In this document: one piece after another, positions 33,984-44,789 of the stretch
Position numbering within the stretch: the stretch's first letter is position 1
Layout: the number at the start of each line of letters is the position of its first letter
Source: Limnoperna fortunei
Taxonomy: Eukaryota > Mollusca > Bivalvia > Mytilida > Modiolidae
Direction: 5' to 3'
DNA length: 64,000 nt
NCBI GenBank assembly: GCA_944474755.1
Contig: OX104123.1
Coordinates: 60,319,898 to 60,383,897, forward strand
Translations under genes and position numbers: made by a program
Notes under the pieces: generated by a model
Seen by the model: only the letters and a program-made list of their open reading frames with translations
Told to the model about the DNA's origin: nothing
Databases searched by the model: none

Positions 33984-34255
33984 CGTTCCAAATATTTTGC
34001 CATTTAAATGTTGAACAGTTTTTTAATTATTGACTGAAATTCATCGGTAATTTAAAGTCAATTTCATCTTTTTGTAGGGCTGCTTTGGCTAATCGGTATG
34101 TAGTTTCATTGCCGATTATACATACGTGCGCGGGAATCCATTCAATTGTTAAATCTATATTTTTAGAACGTATATCTGTTGCCAAACAATAAATAGAATC
34201 TAGAACATCGGGTCTACTCGATATATCGCTTTCTATTGATTGAATTGCGCTTAGA

Positions 34256-34767
34256 ATGATTGATTGATTAATGGTGTTTAACGCCCGAGCAGCATTATTT
34301 CAGCTGTATTCAGGCGATGAACATGAAATGGATGATAAAATGAACATGAAATGATGATGAATAAAAATGGGATGGGACACAAGGAAAAATAGGGGTAATG
34401 GATTTTAGATTGCCACTGGCAAATGGGAGGATGGATAGGATCGGGCAATTTAGCCTCCTGTAGCGGGATCGAAATTCCTACTCATAGCGAATACTACAGC
34501 AGCGTTCTTTAACGTGCGAGGAACGTGGCGTTTTTCCTAACACGGTGCACTAATATAGTTTGCGGTCAGGTTTTCCGTATTATGGCCTGACAACCCCAGC
34601 TTGCCAGGGGTACCCCATTCAACCACCAGGGGCACACATCCCAGTCGGTCTTTAGGCAAACCGACCTGACACGCCGGTCAGGGGACTGGGCGCTATTTAG
34701 TCGCCTTTTACGACAAGCTAGCGCGACTGCGATCTATTCTTTTGGCCCCCCAGATCCCGCACGGGGC
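34256..34767 (-). mobile_element. SINE-1 copy 2
   Basis: 512 bp in minus orientation, flanked by a perfect 14-bp duplication GAATTGCGCTTAGA (34242-34255 and 34768-34781). Together with copy 1 it forms an inverted pair about 270 bp apart within one LINE-B remnant. Confidence 0.95.
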
Positions 34768-35071
34768 GAATTGCGCTTAGAGAATCTGTAAATATTACGG
34801 CTTTTTCGAGGTCTTTAACCGTTTGAATAGCTTGTTTAAAGTCAACGTTTTCAGAGTATACCAATTTGTTAACCTGGCTATGAAATTTGTAAACCGGGCA
34901 ATTAATAGAGCTAGAGATATGGTCTCCTTGACAATTTACGCATTTTATAATTAAACTTTTACATGTTTAAGATTCATGTTTTCCGGTGCACTTTGCGCAG
35001 TTTAGTGTAACGCTTGTGCATACTTTCGCGAAATGTCCAAATTTAGAGCATTTTGAGCAGAACTTTGGTTC

Positions 35072-35575
35072 CAAAGCCAGACTTAGTGTGAAGGAGCAGG
35101 CTACCAATACCAGAGACAAACCAAGCCAGATCTTTGCTCAAGTTGTAGCTAACTGCACCGATGATGTCCCATGCATGCTAATCAGAGTCATCAGGAAACA
35201 AGACTATTGAACAGTTCCTCCGTGGTGTTGGATGGAATATTCGACTAACCAAGTGAACTGTGTATTATGTATATGTGTTTATGTATTATGTATAATGAAC
35301 ATTTGTGACCAAATACTGAACTACTTGTTGCTTATTTATTCCTTTGTTTTATATGAAAAAATTATGTTAATATGTTATGATATATATTTTAAAAATAAAT
35401 GTCTTTAAATATCCATTTTACTTTTCAAGGCAGAATGTATATAACACACTTTCAATACCAATACAAATTAATGTTACTTTCTATAAACAAAAACAACAAA
35501 CTTGTAACAAAATTCACATTCAATACCAATACAAATTATTAATTGTGACTTTTTTTCCTGTGACTTTCTTTCCTA
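35072..35575 (+). mobile_element. Internally deleted MULE-A relative
   Basis: It starts mid-element (AAAGCCAGACTTAGTGTGAA, matching 25991 onward). Near 35185 it jumps directly to sequence matching 27110 onward (TCATCAGGAAACAAGACTAT), so about 1 kb of transposase is missing. The right terminal repeat TTTTTTTCCTGTGACTTTC is present; the left end was lost at the junction with LINE-B. It encodes only fragments. Confidence 0.85.
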
Positions 35576-35591
35576 CAACCAGGTTCGGGGT

Positions 35592-35687
35592 CCGATCGAT
35601 AGTCCGACGCATCAGTAGTTTGACAACCCGTTGGTCCGACAGGTCGTTAGTCCGACGGTTCGATAGTCCGACAGTTCGATAGTCCAG
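35592..35687. repeat. Left terminal inverted repeat with short tandem motifs (MULE-B)
   Basis: Repeats of a 15-bp motif like GTTCGATAGTCCGAC, plus CGTTGGTCCGAC. The inverted counterpart lies at 41085-41126, and the two flank the MULE-B transposase. Confidence 0.7.
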
Positions 35688-36949
35688 CGGAACATGGAGA
35701 TTTTTTCCATTGTCTGGTTTCACGTTGTCATATATTTGTCTATTGTTTTTTTATATTTTAGATTTACCATCATCGTTCAGTAGCTGTGTCGTTATCGTTC
35801 ATGTTTGTTGAAAACATTCGGGAAGCCTATGTGTAGAGGAAACCGGACTCGAAAATTGAGGGGCAGGAACGAGTTGCAAGTGGGACTGAAACAGTGAGGA
35901 TGCGAGAATCAAGGGTAGGGAATATAGTCGAGGGAAGATAATTGAGTATCGTAACCTATTTGTATATGTATTTTTTTCCTTGGGCATCCAGCGATATATT
36001 TGTTTAGAATTACATATATACATGCAAACCGTGTTTTTTGGGGACTTTTACAATACCCCATGTCAATGAACTGTTCTTTTATCGTATATACATGGAATCA
36101 GTTTTCATATAGTTCGACTGGCTCTCTCAACCTTGTTTATATCTAGTTATATATGCATATGAATTTAACCATTCTGAATTAATGTGTTGTGTTTGTTATT
36201 TATCCCTGTGTTGGCACCTTTGATTAGGAAATAAACATATTTTAATTGAATTTGAATTATCCCTGTTCGAACGTTTTGGTTACGTGTACTTTTTTTCTTT
36301 CAATACTTTTGGTTTTTGACCTTCCAATGTTTTGATTCTGAAAAGAGGTTACTCGCCGGGCCTAGGACGGTCGCTCACCTACTTCCCGTTTAAATACATT
36401 CTGCCTTTTTTTGTTCTTTAACCCGTTGTTAGTTTTAATATTGCCAACATTGTTGAAATGCAAAACGAACAGAACTTGAAATTTAATTCCTTGTGAGGGA
36501 GCCTGTATATTCATTAATTTTCAGTAGCCCATTTTGAGAGAAATTTCAGACTTGAACGTTTATCGTTTCTATAACTGTTAAAGTCGATCAACCAGAAATT
36601 CAAAGCCAAACGATAAGAGCGCATCTGTAATGGTCTAGCACATACCAAGTTTCACTAACAAAACTAATAGCTCCTAAGATATACAAGTGCTCTAGGTTTA
36701 CATTTCAAAATGTCAAAGTCAAAAAGATGTTTATGCAACTATGCAAAGCTACACTACATATATGTATACCAAGTTTTATCAATCTAAGCCTTGTAAAGCA
36801 AACAACTTTGTTTTGCTTCGCTGTGCAAATGCCGAGAAGTAATAAAATACATTATACTTTAATTGTGAGTGGAAATGTGTAACTCGTCGTTAAATCACAT
36901 CAACTGTTAAACTGTACTCAACATTTTTTCTTAGAAAACAGTTTCAAAC
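35688..36949. other. Non-coding part of MULE-B
   Basis: No recognised gene. An open frame at 35799-36023 lacks support. Confidence 0.4.
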
Positions 36950-38930
36950 GTTAAAGTCAAAACTGAACGAGGCCATAGCACACAGCATTCCAATATTGGT
37001 CTAAATTCCGCACCCCCTGGTCATAGTCCTGCTGTAGTCTAGTTATTCTCTCTGCTAGGTCCCTCCACTTTTTCTTCCGTTTCGGTGTCGGTTCTCCGTT
37101 GTCAGTAGCCTCCACAGTATTCTCCAGCGTGGCCTATTGGTCCTTCAGACATCCGATGAATGTCCATAGTGAGGGGTGACGCTCTGCCACAACATTGTTC
37201 CACATTCTGATATAGCCTGTGAAAAATATATGCAGTTATTATGCATTTTTTTCAAATTTATGATAATATTAGTTCACGCCATAATATTTTACTTTGTTTC
37301 TCTGATTGTAAAATATCCCTTATATATTTTATAAAGTGTTGCTAAGGCGTAAAACACCAACTCGATCACTCACTCAGATAATAAAATATAACCGTAGTTC
37401 AAACCTTCTGAGAACAATATATTTAAATAATACACGTACTATTAATCGTAACACTAAATACATGGAGCCGAAATAAAAACGAAAATTTTCAACTTTATAT
37501 TAAAATGTTGTTGCGGAAATTCCAACTCCCATGAGTTTTTATTTTTATTGGTTGTTAGTTCAGGCAGAAGTTAGGCCAGTGCGGTGAGCTTTGAGCTTTA
37601 GAAACACAGAGTAACACAACGTTTTTCACCAATTCTCGTGTATTCAGGACATTTTGTAATAACTAAAACAAGAAGCTGCTTACAAAATATCGAAAGCCTA
37701 GAATAAGAGAAGCTGAGAAATCTGTTACGAAAAAAAGTGTGACGAACGCACGCACGGACGGACGCCCGCCCGGCATTTCTGTCCCCGCTCTTAGTTGCGG
37801 CGGGGGACAATTACGGGACATTGCCACAAAAGGGAGTGGATCCGATTTTAACTATACAATAAACTTACTTTCAACGTAGTTATTTGTTCTGTTGTTTATG
37901 TCTCTGTCATAGACATTTCACATCTGGGGAGGGAACATTCCATTGGCGTTCAGGTAGTTCTCAAAGAAGTCCAGGAAATCGGTCAACTCCGGAAAACGTC
38001 TACACAATTGAACAGTATTCCTAGATGTTCTCAGCAGTCGGAAATTCTGACGCACTACAGCCAGCGGTAGATATCAAATGGCCATCACCTTTCGAATGAC
38101 TCATTTCAATCTTTGGTTCTGACGGAACTCTGTGGCTAAGCCTAAATTTTGCACTTTTCTCCACAAATTCTGGTTGAAATGGAAATAGCACCCGCTTATT
38201 TCTGCTCTCGGTAGTTCTGTCTCTACTGCCGCTATATGTTGGCTTGCGCAAAGTCGCACACAACTCTTCTAGGTCTCTACCTGTGGTTAGTAACTTCCCG
38301 AATTTTTCCCTTTAAAACTTGAAAGACGTGTCTGTAATCTGCAATTGTTCTACTAACCATCAGGCAGTTAACAAAACACAGAACACGATTTGTATACATT
38401 CCATCTATGGTAAAATACCTCTGGTAAGGTCTTGGACATGTTCTAAAAGTCCCATCACAATAGATTTCGTGGCACTGTTGTAAGTTTTTCAAATTATCTT
38501 CAGTTGCATATATAAGGACTCCCCATTCTTTGTCTTTGTACAAGAGAAATTTTTCTTCAGACCATGTTCGTTTCCACGTTCCGTGTATTGAAACATCATC
38601 TATTGTAAGCGGCACTCTATGGAATTCCGGTATGTGTTCAACATCTCCCCCTCCTCTAGCGTAGTTTCTGGCAGCGTTATCATAAACACGCTTCAAGGGA
38701 ACACTTGGATCCTGTCTGATGTTATTGCGCAAAGTGTTAAGTGTTTTGTCCCGATCTATTACAATATCGTCCTCCTCGTGGGTATGTTCATTTTCGTGCA
38801 GTATACGGATATTCGGTACCTCATCGTCAAGATCGAAGACATTGATCTGCAGATTTGCTCTACACTCTGTACGCCAACACCGCCAATAGATAGCCTGTCT
38901 ACGGACTATTTTTTTTATATTTAAACCCAT
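36950..38930 (-). pseudogene. MULE-B transposase, two exons, degenerate
   Basis: The minus strand reads IYWRCWRTECRANLQI...HENEHTH (FLYWCH-like), KTLNTLRNNIRQDPSVPLKR, then the MULE core EIYCDGTFRTCPRPYQRYFT with the first catalytic Asp intact. After a TAG (about 38277) in the same frame comes RPRRVVCDFAQA, the second Asp block. Later: FLDFFENYLNANGMFPPQM, a TGA at 37918-37920 in place of Trp, NVYDRDINNRTNNYVE, and a GAAA|GTAAGT donor at about 37872. The intron ends TTTTCACAG at about 37223, and the next exon (YIRMWNNVVAERHPSLWTFI, then GCLKDQ) joins in phase, supporting a real intron. Frameshifts lie between 38277 and 38020. Confidence 0.85.
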
Positions 38931-39407
38931 TGTTTAGTAGGACTTTGCCTCCGCGGTTCCCCGTGATGATTCTCGTTGTCATTTTAAGATACGATACAAC
39001 TTAGAGTTTTGGATCATTTATATATGCCATAGTCGTGGGAAGTTTTAGATGGCATGGGATGTCAATTTTCAAGGGATATTGACACTTCCGAAACACTTAA
39101 TTCGTGAATGAAAAACGTTGTAAAAAGTGTTGCTGAAGAAAATGTCAATTTTGATGACACGTTATGACATATTTGGCAGTAGTGAACGTCTACAACGATT
39201 GGTCAAAATAACGTTCGATTTCGGTCACGTATCTGTAAATTAATTTACGTTTACTTAATTTTAGATATTTTATTTTATTATTTTTTTACAAGAAATAACG
39301 TACATGCATACATGTGTATAAGAAAACTACTGTTTTTAATAAAACAAAAAGACATGTCAATAATTTATTCTGATTTCAAATGAAATGTGATGGAAAACAA
39401 ATAAATA

Positions 39408-39732
39408 TAAATACTATATGACTCTGGCGAGGTTGAGAATGAAATTCATTTTTTATTCAAATGCTCTTATTATGATCGTACAAATTTAAAAAAAATTATC
39501 ACAGAGTATTGCGTTAACTTTAACCCACTTGATTTACAAGCAAAGTTACTCTGGTCATTATCATGGGAGAATGAAGAGATTTTAACCCAATTATGTACCT
39601 TTATTACAGATAATTTAAACTGACCATGCTTATTTAATTGTTAATGGTACACCACTGTATTCTCCTTATGTTTTTTTTTGTTCATAGTTACTAATTATTT
39701 TTGTACTTTTATTTATTTATTTATTTATTTTC
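39408..39732 (+). pseudogene. 3' end of an unclassified LINE, 5'-truncated
   Basis: The frame reads SGEVENEIHFLFKCSYYDRT, LKKIITEYCVNFNPLDL and LWSLSWENEEIL, ending NLN-stop at about 39622. VENEIHFLFKC is the typical Cys/His-terminal block of many non-LTR polyproteins. It is followed by a short UTR and a (TTTA)n tail at about 39707-39732. It lies inside MULE-B. Confidence 0.55.
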
Positions 39733-39774
39733 ACAAAAGTCCTTGATGTTCTGTACTAGACTCGAGGTGGAATT

Positions 39775-39801
39775 CTCTCTGTTACGAAATGTAACAGAGA
39801 G
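39775..39801. repeat. 11-bp perfect hairpin
   Basis: CTCTCTGTTAC and GTAACAGAGAG around GAAAT. It has no T-run and no known role. Confidence 0.6.
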
Positions 39802-39994
39802 CATATCCATACAAGCACCGTCCCTTGGCGTCTGTTGCAGATCTTCAATGTCCTACTCAACTATAACTTCGTAATCTTGCGATTCTACATCAGTCACGAA
39901 TTTAAATTGAAAAGACAAATTTGCATGCATTTTTTTATATCAGATTATCTTTTTCTTATAGCTACCATATTGTCCAGATGATCTGTATTTTGCA

Positions 39995-40135
39995 TTGATT
40001 GTTTTTGTTTGTTTGAATGGTTTTTAATGCCACTTTCAGCAATTTTTCAGCTGTATCATGGCGTCCAGTTTATATAAGGGGAGGAAGTCGCAGAACCCGG
40101 AGAAAGTCCCATAACAACTGGACAAACAAATATAA
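39995..40135 (-). mobile_element. SINE 3' part of the 7.4-kb tRNA-SINE type
   Basis: On the plus strand: TTTGTTTGTTTGAATGG, then CAGCAATTTTTCAGCTGTAT, CATGGCGTCCAGTTT and CCCGGAGAAAG, i.e. the reverse complement of the body and tail at 7500-7612. The tRNA-like head is missing. Confidence 0.7.
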
Positions 40136-40395
40136 AATAGCTTCTGTAACATTGATATAAAATGTTTTAAATGCGTCCGTAAAATTATTATCATACAGAC
40201 AAACATGTAGAATAATTCGGCGGCGAATTGATGCTTTGCATCAAAAGTTTTTCTTGTCTTATATTGTTTTAACACAAGCGAGGTACAGGTGGGAAAAGCG
40301 GAGGGAAATGGAAACCGACTTAAGTTCCCATCAACACGAGATTATGTTTCTGTGACATAATTTTTGAACTCCTTCATAGAATTTTATTAAAATAA

Positions 40396-40805
40396 GGCTG
40401 GGACCATACTGTGAGAGGCTCAGTGCTCGATCCACAGAGCAGCCCAGCGCGTCCCCGGGTGGCGGATAGGTGAGACCCTCTCGTTTTGGGTTGTCAGGTC
40501 ATAATACGGAAAGCCTGGCCGCGGACCACAGTGGGTAACGTGTTTGGAGAGTGCCACGCTCCTTGCACGATAAAGACCCCTTTTGTAGATTTCGAAAAAG
40601 AGTAGGCTCATTGTAGCCGCTGCAAAAGGCTAAATTCTCCGCCCGTACCCAATACTCCATACTTTTCCAGTGGCAGTCAAAATTGTGTTCCCTGTGTCCC
40701 ATCCCACCCCTTTTTCCGTTGCTTTATTGTGTGTTAACTTGTTCTCGTCCTGAATATAGCTGAAATACTGCTCGCTGGACGTAAAGCATCCAATCAATCA
40801 ATCAA
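40396..40805 (+). mobile_element. SINE-2 copy
   Basis: About 410 bp. It shares with SINE-1 the body block TTGTCAGGTCATAATACGGA and the CCACGCTCCTTGCACG block, and ends with the LINE-A tail CTGAATATAGCTGAAATACT plus (AATC)n. Its middle (AAAAGAGTAGGCTCATTGTA) matches the copy at 27.4 kb. So SINE-2 and SINE-1 are modular relatives. Confidence 0.82.
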
Positions 40806-41084
40806 TTAAAATTAGAACATTAAAGCCACATGTAATAGTCAATATGACATTCCCTTAGCTGGACAAGTGATAGTACTCTACCCTACGTTAAAATTGGCAC
40901 AGGATATACGATTGCCGTAATCGTAACCTGTGCCTTATTTTTGGATCCTTTCATGTGGACCCTTTCGTATATCCGATTATCTTTTAATCCAAAGATGTTG
41001 AGGGTGTCTATAACTTTGAGAAGAGGATGGATTTGGTTATCATAAGTAAAACAGGTGTCCAGATAATTCTAGTTAAAACTATCG

Positions 41085-41126
41085 AACTGTCGGACTATCG
41101 AGCCGTCGGACCAACGAAAGTTCAAA
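41085..41126. repeat. Right terminal inverted repeat of MULE-B
   Basis: ACTATCGAACTGTCGGACTA then TCGAGCCGTCGGACCAACG: the reverse complement of blocks in 35628-35687. Confidence 0.7.
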
Positions 41127-41599
41127 GAACGTTTTGTCAGTTCTTCATGCGCTGCGTGTACGTTTTGTGCGGTACAAATCCGTTACTAGTACGTTGAAGT
41201 CCGTTAACAGTACGTCGTTCATCCAGTATATGTGCGTTGATCGTTCGGTCATTGTGCGTTTTGCACGTTTTATGCGCCCCGTACAGCGATCATGAGAGCA
41301 CCGAGCAGCAGCAGCGGGAAATGCTTTTCATCACCGGACAACTTTCAGCCGCATTTTTCTTTGCGTTTGGCGTCCGTTAACGCTATGCGGTGTAGTGTGA
41401 CTGAACCTTGACGAACTGTCGCACCAGTGACATAGACCCCCCCGGTTCGAAGGTCAAAAAAAGTGAATGAACGAATGAATCTAGTAAGTAAGCTCGTTGT
41501 CGCTCATATAATGGACATCGAAGAAGGAAGTGGGCGCTATCTTAGATGTTGCAAGTCAATGTTTGAAGTCAATCCACCAAGAAATAAAAAAGTTATTAC

Positions 41600-41965
41600 A
41601 ATTTCTGTACGTTTTCAGGACACGACAGGCAGTCCTTCAGGTCAACATTTCTCCTACATGTTTTTTTTTTTTAAATTTATTTTTCATATTCATATAACAT
41701 ATGTTTATATCTCAAGCTGACCAAAATTTGGTGGCAATCCAACAAGAAATAAAAAATGTTATGATCAATTCTGTACGTTTTCAGGACATTACAGGTAATC
41801 CTTCAGGTCAACTTATCTCCTACAAAAAAATTTTTTTTTATTTTTTTTAATCATATTTATATAATATATGTTCATATCTCAAACTGACCAAAATTTGGTG
41901 TCAATCCATCAAGAAAAAGTTATGAACATTTCTGTAAGTGTTCAGGAAATTTTCAGGACATTAGT
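41600..41965. repeat. ~163-bp tandem repeat, about 2.3 units
   Basis: TTTTCAGGACACGACAGG recurs as TTTTCAGGACATTACAGG about 163 bp later, with shared GTCCTTCAGGTCAAC and CTGACCAAAATTTGGTG blocks. Same family as 24.29-24.74 kb. Confidence 0.75.
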
Positions 41966-41983
41966 GCTACCCCATTTTTTTAA

Positions 41984-42364
41984 ATGGCATCTAATATCTC
42001 AAAACGTAACAGATGCATAGATGACTCGGACGAAGACTATGACGGTACAACTTTAGAACTACCTTCTAGAAAACAGACGACCAAGACGGCGATTACTAAA
42101 GAAACCAGCAAATGGACATGATCTCATTGACAAATTTGAAAAAATTAGTAATTGTGTACCAAAGTGAAACGAAGGTTTTACGAAAATTTGTGATTATGCC
42201 GAAAGCAAATTTAAATTTGACCTTTCTCGGGATAGCCTGCATGAAATGACAAGAACTGATTTCATACATATTATGGATGGACTAAAGAAGGCATATAAAG
42301 ACCTGAATGACCTGAATGGTGAAGACAGAAATGCGACGTTAAAACACACGGCAGAAACATCACG
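41984..42364 (+). pseudogene. Degraded first exon of an unidentified gene
   Basis: ATG at 41984 opens MASNISKRNRCIDDSDEDYD and LPSRKQTTKTAITKET. One frame later it continues NGHDLIDKFEKISNCVPK, an in-frame TGA, then GFTKICDYAESKFKFDLSRD, FIHIMDGLKKAYKDLNDLNG and LKHTAETS, ending at a good donor (CACG|GTAAGT, 42364/42365). Continuous sensible sequence with one frameshift and one stop suggests a decayed gene or decayed transposon ORF. Acidic at the start, charged and helical later. No family recognised. Confidence 0.35.
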
Positions 42365-42392
42365 GTAAGTATTAAAACTCGACTATTGGTGC

Positions 42393-42999
42393 ATTTGTTA
42401 GCGCAAAACCAGTTTCAGTTTATTAAACTTTGTATTTGTTGATGAGAACCAGTTTGGAACCTAAACTCGTTTTCCGTTTGTTAGTGGCAAACTGAAACGG
42501 GTTTCGCAAACCATTCAAACCACATACATGGGTGGTTTGCGGTTTAGATGTTTTGGTTTAAGTCTGAAAAATTGGCTGCAATAATGTTGCAATGTGGAGA
42601 TGTTGTAAAGATAAACTAACAAATCTTTTGAAAAATCCAAGAAACAAGATAAATCTGTTCTAGAACATGGCTTTGCTGGGTTTTCTGAGGAAACCAATAA
42701 AATACAAACATAAAAATTGTCGAACAAATTCTTTGACATTTGACGATTTCGAAAACAGACACACAAATTTTAGAGAGTCATCTGATTAGAAGCATATGCA
42801 ACAAATATTAGAATTTGTTTTTCTGTAATCTCTGCTTCCTACATGTATTAATTAAAGATCGTTTATTTATTCATTCTTTAAACTTTAATCGAAAACTAAT
42901 TATTTGGTACTCATCAATTAAACCAAAACCAGTTTTGAAAACTTCATTGAAACTATAGTTTAAAACCTGAAACCCAAACTAGTTTTGCTGTAACAAATT
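42393..42999. mobile_element. MITE-like element with ~40-bp inverted termini
   Basis: The left end TTTGTTAGCGCAAAACCAGT...TTCAGTTT pairs with the right end ...AAACTAGTTTTGCTGTAACAAA in inverted orientation. No ORF. It sits just inside the intron after the exon ending at 42364. No clear target duplication. Confidence 0.55.
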
Positions 43000-44659
43000 C
43001 GCCTTATATCAGTCTGCGCCGTTAACTTTTTTGGCTACTAGTCCTTCGGATTGGTGACCTGTTATTTTTACTAGTCCAAACCTAATTTTACTGGCCCGAA
43101 ATTTAAAAAATCATCATTGATATTAAGCTGTTAAGAGCCATGGAAGCATAATTACTTTTGTTCGGGGACCTTCGCTAAACAAATATTAAGTGACCCAGTT
43201 AACCTTCACTAAGGAACCAGGCTACTCAAGATCTCGTGAACACAATAGGTAGGACTAGTTTCCAAAAAAAACCTGTAGATTAATTAACACTAAATAATCA
43301 AAAATATTATTCTGAAATTTGTTCACGTTGTTTTTTTTTCATTTTAACCCAACAGATTAAAAAGCAAAATAAAATTGTTTACTACAAGGGTCACCACACT
43401 ATACAAGGGAGAAGTGAGACTCTGATAGCAAAACTTCGGCCCGAAGTCTTCGGGAGATACTAGTGAGTAGTGAAAAGAGACCATAAACATATATACTTAA
43501 TTTTGCAGTTGTAATATACATTTTCATTTATTTACACATTTCATAAATTTTTAATTATTGTGATTTTTCATAATGATTTCTATTGTTTTTTTTAAACTAT
43601 AACACACTCCGATTCAGTTTTTTCTGTATTTTTTTAATTATTATTAATGATACCCAATAAGTTCAAACACATACTTTTTTCTTTGAAAAAGTACATAACC
43701 AGACAGATTTACATGTAGCAACTATTTTTCTACCTAGCACTACAATTAAGTATATATCAATAAAAATAGACAAAGACAAAAATATTTGTATATATATTAG
43801 TATAAAAAAACATCACAGTATCGGTATATTGCATACAATGTTAAGTCATGAATATGCCATGTTTTTTCTGGACAATATAAATAACATTGCATTAAACCCA
43901 GAAATAATTGCTGTTCAGTGCACTGCCACCTGCACCAAGCTGTGCTAAAAAACAAACTGCTTCATGCGACACCTATCTTCAGAAATTATCAGCAGGTTAG
44001 ATATTTATTATGGACAAAAATAAAAATATTATATATTTTGAAAGAACTTAACTTTTCAAATTTCAAGTGATTTTTATTATTTCCTTAAGGTCCGTTGTAC
44101 TTTACTTCTTTTCATTTGTCACTTCCGGTAATTAGACGTATTCCGGATGTAAACAAATGGCGCATAATCCATTTGAAACGCACAAAACATTTAAAAAACG
44201 AGTTAAATACACAAAATCTGTGCCGACTTTGTATAAAGTATGAAATATTTAATCAAAATTTGGAAGTCTTGGCGAATTGGTCCGTCCAAATATAACTTTT
44301 TTGCCCACTTTGCACAATGTTTTGACCCTTCTAACTAGTCCGATTGGGCTAGTGATTTGGAATATTTACTAGCCCGAAACTAAGAGCTACTTATTACGAA
44401 GGGCATTTTTCCTGCTTCTTTACCTCAGTGTTGACGGACCATATGATCAATAGTACTCACTACCATAACTAATCAGCTATAGGGACCCCTAGCGAGAAAA
44501 GCCGATAGCAAAAGAATGAAAGCTGACATGTTTAGAATGGTTTTGCTATTGACCTAAATATCTATAATTAGAAATGTTATATAAATAGTTACTAAATAAA
44601 GGTAATGTCAATTTTGTGTATGGTTATACAAAAACAGGTCTAATAATGAGTGATCATTG
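43000..44659. other. AT-rich DNA; two related TACTAGTCC/TAGCCCGAAA blocks
   Basis: Around 43020-43105 and 44320-44385 similar phrases occur (TACTAGTCC...ACTGGCCCGAAAT and ACTAGTCCGAT...ACTAGCCCGAAAC), about 1.3 kb apart in the same orientation. They could be an old direct repeat around deleted or intronic sequence. No gene supported. Confidence 0.4.
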
Positions 44660-44722
44660 ATTGATTGATTGATTGTTTAACGTCCAGCAAGCAATATTTC
44701 AGCTATATTCAGGACGTTTGAT
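44660..44722 (-). mobile_element. Tail fragment of a SINE or LINE-A
   Basis: On the plus strand: (ATTG)n, GTTTAACGTCCAGCAAGCAA then TATTTCAGCTATATTCAGGA: the LINE-A-type tail reversed, with no body attached. Confidence 0.75.
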
Positions 44723-44789
44723 AATTGAATGCCTTCTCCTTGAAACAATTTAATGTATATTTTGATTAAAATTATAAGTCAAAAATTTA

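Larger units (their letters stand above)
33232..35071 (-). pseudogene. LINE-B remnant: ORF1 zinc knuckles joined to RNase H, interrupted by two SINEs
   Basis: With the two SINEs removed, the minus strand reads EPKFCSKCSKFGHFAKVC (a CCHC knuckle) with further Cys pairs (CAKC, CVNC), then an RNase H-like segment (AVIFTDSLSAI, DLTIEWIPAHVCIIGNE). The C-terminus is SITRLRLGTTLLAGQIGQYV and SPLCQHCQVPED. Endonuclease and RT are missing, so a deletion appears to have fused ORF1 to RNase H. The 3' end is cut at 33231 by LINE-A copy 2. Confidence 0.75.

Noticed and set aside
33200..34000. Frames across SINE-1 copies, here and at 61.9-62.2 kb
   Set aside because: Non-coding SINE sequence; frames are not conserved between copies.
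40420..40702. Minus-strand frames at 40.4-40.7 kb
   Set aside because: They lie wholly in SINE-2; similar frames at 27.4-27.6 kb have the same origin.
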